Shown here piece after piece: positions 23,692 to 32,504 of a stretch of 44,586 nucleotides of DNA. A model generated the notes under the pieces. That model was given only the letters and a program-made list of their open reading frames with translations, had not been told where the DNA came from and made no database searches. A program made the translations under genes and the position numbers. The stretch lies in NCBI GenBank assembly GCA_020725525.1, contig DYEX01000126.1, forward strand, positions 1 to 44,586. The letters are read 5' to 3'. Origin of the DNA: Desulfovirgula sp. Lineage in GTDB: Bacteria; Bacillota; Desulfotomaculia; Desulfotomaculales; Desulfovirgulaceae. Each line of letters opens with the position of its first letter. Position 1 is the stretch's first letter.

Positions 23692-24158
23692 TCTACCTTC
23701 ACCCCGGTGGAAACACCTGTTTCTTTCAGTAACGGTTCCTGTCTCATTCTGGTATTTGGACCCAGGGCTTTAATTTGTTCCGTCATCTCCTCAACCGTCC
23801 GGGCGAATTTAGCACCTTCGGAGCCGCTGATCCAGCGGACCTGGAAACGTCCCGGCTCAAAACCAACGAATTCCAAAAGGCGTTTAAAAATGAGATAGCG
23901 CCGCCGCGTATGGTAATTGCCACTAACATAGTGGCAGTCACCGGGGTGTCACCCGCTGACCAGCACACCATCGGCACCCCTCTGGAAAGCACGTAGAATA
24001 AATGCAGGATTAACCCTTCCCGAACACGGCACCCGGATCACCCGGATTGAAGTGGGATAGTTCAGGCGGCTAACGCCGGCCAGATCGGCACCGGCATAGC
24101 TACACCAGTTACAGCAAAAGCCAATTATTTTCGGTTCCCATTGTTCGGTTACAGACAC
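23688..24158 (-). CDS. flxD: FlxD / MvhD-like subunit, selenoprotein (Sec70)
   Basis: 156 aa counting selenocysteine. The GTG at 24156-24158 has GGAGGTG upstream and overlaps the hdrA stop. After [15 protein letters not shown] and [12 protein letters not shown] the frame reaches VSG, TGA (23949-23951), then [17 protein letters not shown] in the same frame. MvhD proteins have GCHPGDCHY here, so TGA stands exactly for the first Cys. VhuD of methanogens has selenocysteine at the equivalent place. A 7-bp hairpin starts 12 bases after the TGA. MvhD holds a [2Fe-2S] cluster and passes electrons to HdrA. Reading it as a broken gene would need a stop that happens to hit one conserved cysteine. Confidence 0.9.
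23918..23936 (-). promoter_or_regulatory. Putative bacterial SECIS hairpin in flxD
   Basis: On the minus strand TGCCACT pairs with AGTGGCA around the loop ATGTT, beginning 12 bases after the TGA at 23949-23951, so the loop lies about 19 bases from the Sec codon. This is in the range known for bacterial SECIS elements, and the loop contains the G-U often contacted by SelB. Confidence 0.7.
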
Positions 24159-26131
24159 AGCGCATCCACCTCCGCCAGTAGCTGCTCGTTGGTAAAGCCT
24201 TTGACGTTGATTGCCCCGGCCCGGCAGGCTACCGTGCAGGCGCCGCATCCCTGACACAGTCCAGTATTCACACTGGCTACCGTGCGTTCGACTGTTTTAC
24301 CGCCCATCCGTTCGCTGATGGTTCTTGATTCAATGGCCCGGTAGGGACAGATCTTCTTGCATTCCATACAACCGGAACAAAGAGCCTGATTGACCTGGGC
24401 AATCATGGGGTCCACGGCCATCTCGTTGCGGGAAAACAGAGCACATACTTTCGCAGCGGCAGCACTGGCCTGCGCTACGGTATCGGGGATGTCTTTGGGT
24501 CCCTGGCATGCGCCGGCCAGAAAGACTCCGGCGGTATTGGTTTCCACTGGCCGTAGCTTGGGATGGCCCTCCATAAAGAATCCGTTCTGGTCGGTGGAAA
24601 TGCCGACAATGCGGGCAATTTCAGCGTATCCCTTACTGGGTACCATGGCCGTGGCCAGCACCACCAGATCAGCCGTTACTTCCACCGGCCGGCCTAACAA
24701 AGTATCTACACCCTTGACCACCAGGCGGTCACCTTCAGGGTAGATTTTGGATACCCGGCCGCGGATATACCGCACACCTTCGTGGACAGTGCGCAGGTAA
24801 AATTCCTCGTAACCCTTGCCGGGAGTACGGACATCCATGTAAAAAACGTATGCTTTCGAGCCCGGAATTTTTTCCAGCACCTGGTGAGCGTGTTTGGCCG
24901 TATACATACAGCAGGTTCGGGAGCAGTATTCCTTACCCTTGGCTGCATCCCGGGACCCCACGCACTTGATGAAAACCACGCTTTTCGGTTCCTTCCCATC
25001 CGAGGGCCTCAAGATCTTGCCACCTGTGGGTCCGGAAGCATTGTTCAACCTTTCGAATTGCAGCCCGCTGATTACATCGGGATAGCGCCCGTAACCGTAT
25101 TCACCGTAGGCCTGCTCCCATTCAAACAGGTCATAACCGGTAGCCACCACAATGGCTCCCACCTGTTCCTTCACTAACTGGTCTTCCTGCTGGTAATCGA
25201 TTGCTTGTGCCGGACAAACTTTCTGACAAACGCCGCATTTGCCTCTGGTAAACTGCCGGCAGTGCTTCCGGTCGATTACCGGTTTATTAGGTACGGCCTG
25301 GGGAAAGCAGATATAGATGGCCTTACGCGTTCCCAACCCTAAATTGTATTCGCTGACTACCTTGGTGGGGCACTTTTCCCAGCAGGTTCCGCATCCGGTA
25401 CATTTGCTGTGGTCCACAAAGCGAGCCTTTTGCCTGATGGTAACCTCGAAATTGCCGATATAACCTTCCACCTTTTCCACTTCTGCGTAAGTAAATAAAG
25501 TTATATTAGGGTGCTGCGCCGCAGCAACCATCTTGGGCGTGCTAATTCAGGCCGAACAATCCAGGGTGGGAAAGGTTTTATCCAGCATCGCCATTTTCCC
25601 GCCAATGGTAGGCTCCCTTTCCACCAGAATGACCTGGTAACCGGCGTCGGCAATGTCCAGGGCGGTCTGTATACCGGCAATGCCGCCGCCGATGACCAGC
25701 GCCCGCTTGGTGACGGGAATGATGGATTCAAAAAGGGGCTCCAGCTTGCTCACCTTGGATATGGCCCGGCGGATTAATTCAATGGCCTTTTGGGTGGCTT
25801 TTTCCGGTTCCCGTTGATGTACCCAGGCACACTGTTCCCGGATATTGGCCATTTCCAAAAGATAGGGGTTCAATCCAGCCCGGGAAAGGGTTTTGCGGAA
25901 GGTAGCTTCGTGGAGACGGGGAGAACACGAGGCTATCACCACCCGGTCCAGGCGGTATTCCCGCACTGCCTGGATAATGGTTTCCTGCCCGGGTTCAGAG
26001 CACATGTACTTGTAGTCGGTGGCGTAGACCACTCCCGGGAAAGTGGAAATAGCTTCCACCACCCGCGATACATCCACCACCGCGCCAATGTTCGAGCCAC
26101 ACCAGCAGACAAAGACGCCGATACGCTGCAT
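24149..26131 (-). CDS. hdrA: Heterodisulfide reductase subunit A, selenoprotein (Sec195)
   Basis: 660 aa counting selenocysteine; ATG at 26129-26131 with AAGGAG upstream. N-terminal [15 protein letters not shown]-binding GGGIAG (148-153), then [11 protein letters not shown] (25547-25549), [13 protein letters not shown] in the same frame. The family has LDCSAC-ILTPK, so TGA replaces a conserved Cys; HdrA is a known selenoprotein in methanogens. After it come [12 protein letters not shown] (244-255), a CGVCQKVCP motif, and two C-terminal ferredoxin clusters (about 585-640). HdrA carries the flavin that splits electron pairs. The length is normal only if the TGA is read through. Confidence 0.92.
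25510..25529 (-). promoter_or_regulatory. Putative bacterial SECIS hairpin in hdrA
   Basis: On the minus strand GGTTGCTGC and GCAGCACC pair around GGC with one bulged T, starting 17 bases after the TGA at 25547-25549. Position and bulged stem are compatible with a SelB-binding hairpin. Confidence 0.6.
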
Positions 26132-26159
26132 ACTCCTATCGCTCCTTGTCGGTGATAGT

Positions 26160-27017
26160 CTAACCAACCAGTTTAAGTACCTGGCCGGTATCTACAAAAT
26201 GGGTGTGCAGGCTCAAGTCCTGCGGATTTAAACCCATGGCAAATCCCAATAGCTGGGTAAAATAAAATACCGGCAAGTGATAATTGGTTCCCCGCAGGCG
26301 GTTAACCTTTAACTGGCGCATATCAAGGTTGAAGTGGCACAGGGGGCAGGCGCACACCAGGCAATTGGCACCGGAGAGTGCCGCCGCATTCAGGATACGG
26401 GAAACCATGGGAATGGCTACTTCTTCATTGCTTACCGCCAGGGAAGCCCCACAGCATTCGGTTTTATGCGACCAGTCCACCGTATCCGCCCCGGTGGCCT
26501 GCATAATTTGCTCTATAACTTGCGGGTTTTCGGGATCGTCGATCTGGATGGCCCGGGGTCGCACCAAAAGACAACCGTAATAAGCGGCAATTTTTAGCCC
26601 TTTTAAGGGCTTCACCACCTGAGCCCGGATCCGCTCCAAACCAACGGAACTGATCACTTCCAGGATAGATATCACCTTAATCTTGCCGTGAAAAGGCCGC
26701 CCTGTAATTTCATTGACCTTTTCCCGTAACTGCGGGTTTTGGTTCAATTCGTGGCAGGCCAGAGCCAGGCGCTGGTAACAGGCAGCACAAGGTGCGGTTA
26801 CATCCAGACCTAGTTCTTCGGCCAGGGCCAGATTGCGGGCGGGCAAGGCCAGGGCCAGAAGGTGACTCGTGCTGTGCCCAGCAGTGGCCCCGCAACAACT
26901 CCAGTCGGGAACCTCGGTAAGTTCAATGCCCAGGTGTTTACTTACCGCCCGGGTGGAAAGATCGTATTCCTTCCCGCTGGTTTCCAAGCTGCAACCGGGA
27001 TAATAGGCAAACTTCAC
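26160..27017 (-). CDS. hdrB: Heterodisulfide reductase subunit B
   Basis: 285 aa. Two CCG domains: one with YYPGCS ... SCCGATAGHS ... CAACYQR, the second with YYGCLLVRP ... ECCGASLA ... CPLCHFNLD. In HdrB these cysteine motifs hold the noncubane [4Fe-4S] clusters that reduce the disulfide. In bacteria the physiological disulfide acceptor is not settled (DsrC or others have been proposed). Starts 2 bases after the hdrC stop. Confidence 0.92.
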   Translation of the reverse strand: MKFAYYPGCSLETSGKEYDLSTRAVSKHLGIELTEVPDWSCCGATAGHSTSHLLALALPARNLALAEELGLDVTAPCAACYQRLALACHELNQNPQLREKVNEITGRPFHGKIKVISILEVISSVGLERIRAQVVKPLKGLKIAAYYGCLLVRPRAIQIDDPENPQVIEQIMQATGADTVDWSHKTECCGASLAVSNEEVAIPMVSRILNAAALSGANCLVCACPLCHFNLDMRQLKVNRLRGTNYHLPVFYFTQLLGFAMGLNPQDLSLHTHFVDTGQVLKLVG

Positions 27018-27019
27018 GT

Positions 27020-27592
27020 TTAAACCTCCTTTTCCGCCTGGCGTACTTTTTCAAAGATACGGTTAATTTCTTCCAGACCCCGGGGTTTGGTCACCGATAG
27101 CTTTAACTTGCCTCGCCTGAGCATGGTTAACCCCGTATTTGCTTCCCGGAAAGGTTGGCCAGTTTTCAGATTGAACATGGCCATGGTGGCAAATTCAAAC
27201 AACCGCCCGTACTTTTGGATTGAACCCAGGAAATTAGTATTGAACAGGGCCGCATTCCGGCCCCTGCCCGGCGGATTAATTCCCTTGCGCCGGGCCATAA
27301 TCCGTAAAGTATCCATGACCATGGCTACGTCAATATTCCGCGGACAACGGGCCGTACAGGTAACGCAGGAGGCACAGAGCCAGATGCATTGACAACGGAG
27401 CACCTCTTCCTTTAATCCCAGCTGCACCATACGCATCACCTGGTGGGGCATCAAGTCGCAGGCAAAGGCCACCGGGCAGCCGGCAGTACATTTGCCACAC
27501 TGGTAACAGTTTTCCACTGCCTGTCTGCTCTCTCTACATACACGGTCAATAAAATCCCTGTCTTCACTTTCGTTGAGTTTGATTGGTTCCAT
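27020..27592 (-). CDS. hdrC: Heterodisulfide reductase subunit C
   Basis: 190 aa. Two [4Fe-4S] motifs, CYQCGKCTAGCP (about 29-40) and CASCVTCTARCP (about 72-83), in the usual HdrC spacing. It wires HdrA to HdrB. First gene of the hdrC-hdrB-hdrA-flxD-flxC-flxB-flxA operon; AAGAGGGATTC lies before the ATG. Confidence 0.9.
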   Translation of the reverse strand: MEPIKLNESEDRDFIDRVCRESRQAVENCYQCGKCTAGCPVAFACDLMPHQVMRMVQLGLKEEVLRCQCIWLCASCVTCTARCPRNIDVAMVMDTLRIMARRKGINPPGRGRNAALFNTNFLGSIQKYGRLFEFATMAMFNLKTGQPFREANTGLTMLRRGKLKLSVTKPRGLEEINRIFEKVRQAEKEV

Positions 27593-27633
27593 TTTGAATC
27601 CCTCTTTTGGTTAAAAATTTACCCTTTTCGAAT

Positions 27634-27661
27634 ATGATAGGGACTATTTTCGCTAAAACAA
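27634..27661 (-). promoter_or_regulatory. Possible promoter of the hdr-flx operon
   Basis: On the minus strand TTGTTT (27656-27661), 16-base spacer, TATCAT (27634-27639), about 40 bases ahead of the hdrC ATG. Both boxes deviate from consensus and the call is weak. Confidence 0.3.
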
Positions 27662-27726
27662 TAAATGCTTATACACTTTTTAAGATATACTTTCGACGCA
27701 AGAATTCCAATTCCTTTTTTTAAAAT

Positions 27727-27759
27727 CTAAAAAATCTCCGCTGGAAAAATGACGGAGAT
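27727..27759 (-). terminator. Second of two tandem terminators after dinG
   Basis: Minus strand: ATCTCCG and CGGAGAT (27734-27740 and 27753-27759) with a 12-base loop, followed by TTTTTT. Confidence 0.75.
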
Positions 27760-27770
27760 CGCAATATTCC

Positions 27771-27804
27771 AAAAAAGCAGGGACAGGTCCTTGTGGCCTG
27801 TCCC
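27771..27804 (-). terminator. First of two tandem terminators after dinG
   Basis: Minus strand: GGGACAGG pairs with CCTGTCCC (27780-27804), followed by TGCTTTTTT. Together with the next hairpin it isolates the hdr-flx promoter from dinG transcription. Confidence 0.85.
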
Positions 27805-27963
27805 GTTTCCTGTTTACTATTTCCTATTTCCAAACCCTCAGTAATAGGGCTCTTAAGAAGGATGGCAGCCGCACGAAGTAAACGCGCAAGACAACTCACC
27901 CCTTTACTTTGTTGGTCCTTAATATAGTATGTGCCACGAGCCGAAAAGTGACAGTTTTGCAAA

Positions 27964-30834
27964 TTATTTTTCCTTATTTCGACCAGGAGAAGTAAATTGC
28001 CTCACATCTTCGGGTTGATTGATGAAAAGCCAATTTGGTTGACTGCTGGGGTGGGCAAACCAGTGGGCAATCCGCCGGGTGATCAGGTGAAGGTCCCCCT
28101 GAATATGGCTTTTTAAAGGTAAGGAATGTAAAAAATGGCGGCCGTATTTTTTATTCAGCAGTCGTCCGTCTAAAACCACCACTACACCCCGGTCCTGGGC
28201 TGTGCGGATTAGGCGGCCGAAACCCTGTTTAAAACGAATAATGGCCTGGGGCAGGCTGAAATGGCGGAAACCATCCTTCCCCTGGGAAGCCAGTTCCTCC
28301 AGGCGTGCTTCCACTACCGGAACATGGGGAGCCCAGAAGGGAAGTTTGACCATGACCACACAACTCAGAGCTGGCCCGGGAATGTCCACTCCTTCCCAGA
28401 AACTGGACGCTCCAAGGAGGATGGCCCTCTCGGAAGTGCGGAATTCCTCTACCAATTGCCACTGGTTGCCGTCCAGATTGTGACCGAGAAGACAGATATC
28501 CCTTTCTTCACATGCCGGTTTTAACCGGCGATAGGTTTCCTGGAGTACCCGGTGAGAGGTATAAAGGACCAGCATGCGGCCGCTGGTAGTTTCGGCCAGA
28601 TCAAGGAGGGTGTGCGTCAATGTCTCGAAGTATAAATCCTCGGCCACTTCCCCGGGGGCTGGTAGCCCCCTCACTATGCACAGCAGTGACTGGGATTCAT
28701 AAACAAAGGGGGAATCCACTTGCATAGTGACTATGCGTTGGGGAGGTATCAGATCCAGGCCCGTACGTTCCATAAAATGATCAAAGGATTCTTCTACCGT
28801 TAAGGTAGCCGAGGTAAAAATTATTGATTTTTTATTTTGATACAGATGGTCATGGAGAATTTTGTTGACCTGAATTGGTGCTGCCCGTAGGCTGCAGCTG
28901 GCCTTTTCTCCCCCATCATTTACTTCTACCCAGTAGACGTTTTTTTCCAGGCTGCCATTAAAGATGGATTCCAGGTCTGCCACCATCATGGTACCTTCTT
29001 TTTCATGGAAGGATAACTCCCAGGCGTGTCCAACCCAGTTCTCTTCCCCTATCTGCCATGATTCCAGATGGTTCATGAGCATTTTTAAGCTGGATAGTAA
29101 CTCCTTGAGGTAGAAGAGGAGATTGGCCTGTTCCGATTGCAGCTGGGTGGTGATATCTCCCTCCCAACCTGGCCTTAACCGGAGAATGTACCGGGGCTTA
29201 TTTTCTCTTTGAGGTATGCCGGCCTGCCGGATTACCAGCTGCTGAAGGGCGTTAAAGAATAACTCTGCTCCCTGCAATGCCCTGTAGCTGGCATCCCGGG
29301 CCTGCTGGAGAATACAAAGCCAGGAAGCCCCTCCCTGAGGTGGTGCCAGTTCGCCAAGGCGGGTCAGTAACCGGTTGATCCTGCTTATCCAGCGGAAGAG
29401 CGCGGTGCGAGAAATTACCCGTCCCAGTTGTTCCGTAGCTGCATCTTCTAGATGATGGGCTTCGTCCACCACCAGGGCGGCGTAAGCAGGAAGTACCCGG
29501 TTTTCGGCGCGCACATCGGATAGAAGCAGGGAATGGTTCACAATGATCAGGTTGGCTCCTTCAGCCTGGCGCCGGGCCCGGGAAACGTAACAGGCGCGGG
29601 CAAACCACCGGCAGCGGGAACCCAGACAGGCTTCACTGTCGGCACACATCTCCTGCCAGAGGTCCTGTTCCAAACTGGTTAAATTGAGCTCGCTTCTATC
29701 CCCCGTTATGGTTTCCTGTGTCCAGACCAGTATGCGGGCATAGTAGGCCGCTTCCGCAGCTGTCCAGTCCCGGGCTTGCAGAATGTTTAACCAGCGCCGC
29801 AGACATAGATAATTTTGCCGCCCTTTAACCAGTGCCGCGCGGCAGGGCCAGCCGAGGGCTGCTTTCACCAGGGGAATATCTCTTTTCCATAACTGTTCTT
29901 GCAGGTTAATGGTTCGGGTAGCAATAACCACACGCTGCCCCCGGGAGAGGGACCAGTACATGGCCGGAAGCAGATAAGCCATGGATTTTCCGGTTCCCGT
30001 CCCGGCTTCCAAAAGCAGAAATTTTTCTTCCTCCAGGGCCCGGCTTACAGCCTCTACCATCCGCCCCTGTTGCGGGCGATATTCATAATTTTCCAGGTGA
30101 AGAGCCAGGGGACCGCCGGGATCCAGCAAAGCGGCCAGTTCCTGGGAGGTTTGGGGCAGTTCCGGTGGGCAAACCGGCTCCTGTTCTTCTTCCGGCGGTG
30201 GGGGTAAGAAAAAGGCAGGGCGGGTAATCTGCCGTGAGCGGGCCTGCCAGGCAATCTGGCCTATTTCTTCGGCCCAGGCTGAACCGGCCCGTTGCAAAAA
30301 GGCTGCCAGGTATAACAATATTTGCCCCTCCATTTCCCCTGCCTTTTCGAGCAACCGGCGATAAAGGGCGGCTGTGGCCAGGGCGTCATCCAGTGCCCGG
30401 TGTGAGCGCATTTGTTCTATTCCCAGGAGCCGGCAGAGATCGGTCAGGCGAAAACTGGATGCACCCGGCAAAAGGATGCGGGCCAGTTCCCGGGTATCAA
30501 AAAGCTTCATTGGCATCAGAGTACCCGTGGCGGCCTGCAGGAAATCCCGATCAAAGGACACGTTATGGCCCATCAAAGGGCCGGAACCAAGGAAATCCAT
30601 CACTACCGGCAACACCTCGTCCGGCGACGGGGCAGCGGCCAGAATTTCTTCGTCTATGCCGGTGAGACGGCGGATACTCACCGGGACCTTCTGTCGTGGG
30701 CGGATCAGGCTATGGAACTGTTCAGTTATCTCCCCTTCCTGGAAACGGAGGAGGGCAATTTCGATTATTTCATCCTGTCCGGGGTTCAAACCCGTTGTTT
30801 CCACATCACAAATTACCACCGAGCGCGGCACCAT
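27964..30834 (-). CDS. dinG: Exonuclease-helicase fusion of DinG family
   Basis: 956 aa, ATG with AGGAGAG upstream. Residues 1-170 are a DEDDh 3'-5' exonuclease (Asp10/Glu12 in CDVETTGLNPG, HNVSFDRDFL, HRALDDALA). Residues about 240-950 are an XPD/DinG helicase: Walker A EAGTGTGKS (about 277-285), an iron-sulfur cysteine set (about 420-445) and DEAHH (about 457). The fusion is the usual Firmicute form and acts in DNA repair or R-loop removal. Transcribed alone and closed by two terminators. Confidence 0.92.
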   Translation of the reverse strand: MVPRSVVICDVETTGLNPGQDEIIEIALLRFQEGEITEQFHSLIRPRQKVPVSIRRLTGIDEEILAAAPSPDEVLPVVMDFLGSGPLMGHNVSFDRDFLQAATGTLMPMKLFDTRELARILLPGASSFRLTDLCRLLGIEQMRSHRALDDALATAALYRRLLEKAGEMEGQILLYLAAFLQRAGSAWAEEIGQIAWQARSRQITRPAFFLPPPPEEEQEPVCPPELPQTSQELAALLDPGGPLALHLENYEYRPQQGRMVEAVSRALEEEKFLLLEAGTGTGKSMAYLLPAMYWSLSRGQRVVIATRTINLQEQLWKRDIPLVKAALGWPCRAALVKGRQNYLCLRRWLNILQARDWTAAEAAYYARILVWTQETITGDRSELNLTSLEQDLWQEMCADSEACLGSRCRWFARACYVSRARRQAEGANLIIVNHSLLLSDVRAENRVLPAYAALVVDEAHHLEDAATEQLGRVISRTALFRWISRINRLLTRLGELAPPQGGASWLCILQQARDASYRALQGAELFFNALQQLVIRQAGIPQRENKPRYILRLRPGWEGDITTQLQSEQANLLFYLKELLSSLKMLMNHLESWQIGEENWVGHAWELSFHEKEGTMMVADLESIFNGSLEKNVYWVEVNDGGEKASCSLRAAPIQVNKILHDHLYQNKKSIIFTSATLTVEESFDHFMERTGLDLIPPQRIVTMQVDSPFVYESQSLLCIVRGLPAPGEVAEDLYFETLTHTLLDLAETTSGRMLVLYTSHRVLQETYRRLKPACEERDICLLGHNLDGNQWQLVEEFRTSERAILLGASSFWEGVDIPGPALSCVVMVKLPFWAPHVPVVEARLEELASQGKDGFRHFSLPQAIIRFKQGFGRLIRTAQDRGVVVVLDGRLLNKKYGRHFLHSLPLKSHIQGDLHLITRRIAHWFAHPSSQPNWLFINQPEDVRQFTSPGRNKEK

Positions 30835-30927
30835 TCACACTCTCCTGGTTTTGTATTTTGGCAACTTGGGGCAAAAAAATGAGCGCATACATATATATGA
30901 TATCAAATTTAAGGAGGGGGAGAGTAG

Positions 30928-31167
30928 ATGGAAAAAACACCTCTTGATGTGGGTATGCTACCCGAACCCCTGCGCAATTTGCTTCAGAAGCTTGATCCGG
31001 CCACAGTGGAGCAGTTAAGGGCCAGCGTTGACCCAGCGGCTCTGATGAGCTTTTTTAGTAATGCCATAGAATTTATGCGCCAGTCTCTTAGCGAGCAGGA
31101 TAACCAGGCACTGAACCAGTTGTTGGCCGGTGTGATGCAATTAATGAATCAGCAAGGTAAAGGCTAA
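30928..31167 (+). CDS. Hypothetical 79-aa helical protein
   Basis: ATG with AAGGAGGGGGAG upstream, its own terminator 8 bases after the stop, and divergent from dinG, so it is a real single-gene unit. Predicted all-helical, with LRNLLQKLDPATVEQLRASV and a C-terminal NQALNQLLAGVMQLMNQ. No signal peptide, no metal motif, no family recognised. Confidence 0.75.
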   Translation: MEKTPLDVGMLPEPLRNLLQKLDPATVEQLRASVDPAALMSFFSNAIEFMRQSLSEQDNQALNQLLAGVMQLMNQQGKG

Positions 31168-31174
31168 ATTAAAT

Positions 31175-31206
31175 GGGGTAGCTTTGGGAGCTACCCCCTC
31201 TTTTTT
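31175..31206. terminator. Terminator of the 79-aa protein gene
   Basis: GGGGTAGC (31175-31182) pairs with GCTACCCC (31190-31197), then CTCTTTTTT. Lies between convergent genes and could serve the subtilisin gene as well. Confidence 0.9.
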
Positions 31207-31214
31207 ATATTTTA

Positions 31215-32504
31215 TTATTCCCTCGTTGGTCCCGGAAGAAAGGGCCAGAAAGCAACTGATGGATAACGGTAGCCCGGTTCCTGGTTCGCACCTGTTTTTG
31301 TTTCAGATGTTTTCGGTTCTATTTCTTCCTCCCGTGAGTGGAATCTTAATTTTTTAGCGGCCAGGTCCACCCGGACCAATCCCGCTCCCTGCTGCTCACT
31401 GGATAGGGAAGGCAATTTTTCGGCAGATGCGAAAAGGGTGTGCAGGATTTGGCCTGCCTTAAGTTTGGGTGCCATGGTCCAAAGTAAGGCAATGGCTCCG
31501 CTGACATGGGCAGTGGCCATGGAGGTGCCGCTTAAACGCGAGAACACCCCCCCAATTCCGGTGGAAAGGATGCCGGTTCCCGGGGCCACCAGTTTAATTT
31601 CCGGTCCCTGACTGCTGAAGGAGGCCAGGCGATCTTTTTCATCCACCGCGCCTACCGCTATGGCTTCTGAATAGGCGGCAGGATAATCTACCGATTGGGT
31701 AGTGCCGTCATTACCGGCAGCAGCCACCACAATCATTCCCCTGGCGGTTACCTGGCGGATGGCCTCGTGGAGGGCCTGGCTGGGAGTGTTGGAACCAAAG
31801 CTCAGGTTAACTACCTGGATGTACTGTTCCAGGCACCACGCAAGAGCCCGGATTACATCAGCGAAATAACCCTCGCCCTTGTGGTTGAGAACCTTTACGG
31901 CGTAAAGTTTAGCTCCGGGAGAGGCACCGACCACACCATAGTTGTTTTTTACAGCCGCAATGGTGCCACTCACGTGGCTGCCGTGGCCGTTATCATCCTG
32001 GGGGGGAAGGTGGGGTTCCACAAAATTTACGCCCCCGGCAATATTTTCCTTTAAGTCGGGATGGTGCAGGTCAATTCCCGTATCTAAAACGGCTACTTTC
32101 ATGCCTTCTCCAGTGGATTGGGGCCAGAGCTGGTCGGCTCCAATGCGGTGAATACCCCAGGGGATAATCTGGTAACCTTCCCTTTTTAAAAAAATTTTTC
32201 TGTCCAGCACCTGGTACGGGTATAGTTTAATTTTAAAATTTTCTTCCAGGGAAGCTATCTCTGTTTCTTCTTCCAGGGCCTTTAGATGGATCTCTGATGC
32301 AAAATCACAAACGACACCGTTAATCAGGGAAAGGGGTTGAACACGAATAGCACCATGTTTGTGGAGCAGGTCCTGGTATTCCCCGCGCAGTTCTTCCCCA
32401 TCAAAAGCGTGATTCTTGAAAAGTACTATTTTGGAGAGTTTTGCATGCCGGGCAAAATTTTTCACCGGTGCCACCACCCTATGTCCGATTGTCACTGCTA
32501 ACAT
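31215..32504 (-). CDS. Subtilisin-like serine protease (S8), probably intracellular
   Basis: 429 aa. Catalytic residues are visible as Asp in VLDTGID (about 141), His in HGSHVSGT (about 174) and Ser in GTSMATAHVSG (about 328). About 110 residues precede the domain, resembling an I9-like propeptide. No signal peptide is present, so it is either cytoplasmic or exported in another way. Its start overlaps the end of the coiled-coil gene upstream by 26 bases, suggesting the two are made together. Confidence 0.88.
   Translation of the reverse strand: MLAVTIGHRVVAPVKNFARHAKLSKIVLFKNHAFDGEELRGEYQDLLHKHGAIRVQPLSLINGVVCDFASEIHLKALEEETEIASLEENFKIKLYPYQVLDRKIFLKREGYQIIPWGIHRIGADQLWPQSTGEGMKVAVLDTGIDLHHPDLKENIAGGVNFVEPHLPPQDDNGHGSHVSGTIAAVKNNYGVVGASPGAKLYAVKVLNHKGEGYFADVIRALAWCLEQYIQVVNLSFGSNTPSQALHEAIRQVTARGMIVVAAAGNDGTTQSVDYPAAYSEAIAVGAVDEKDRLASFSSQGPEIKLVAPGTGILSTGIGGVFSRLSGTSMATAHVSGAIALLWTMAPKLKAGQILHTLFASAEKLPSLSSEQQGAGLVRVDLAAKKLRFHSREEEIEPKTSETKTGANQEPGYRYPSVAFWPFLPGPTRE

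Noticed and set aside
23688-24257. Reading the flxD/mvhD region as a frameshifted or broken gene
   Set aside because: The two halves are in the same frame, separated only by a TGA that sits at a conserved cysteine, with homology resuming at the very next codon.
24149-26167. Reading hdrA as two separate genes of 460 and 206 aa
   Set aside because: The second would start inside the conserved TPKMVA segment with no ribosome site; the frame is continuous through one TGA at a conserved Cys position.
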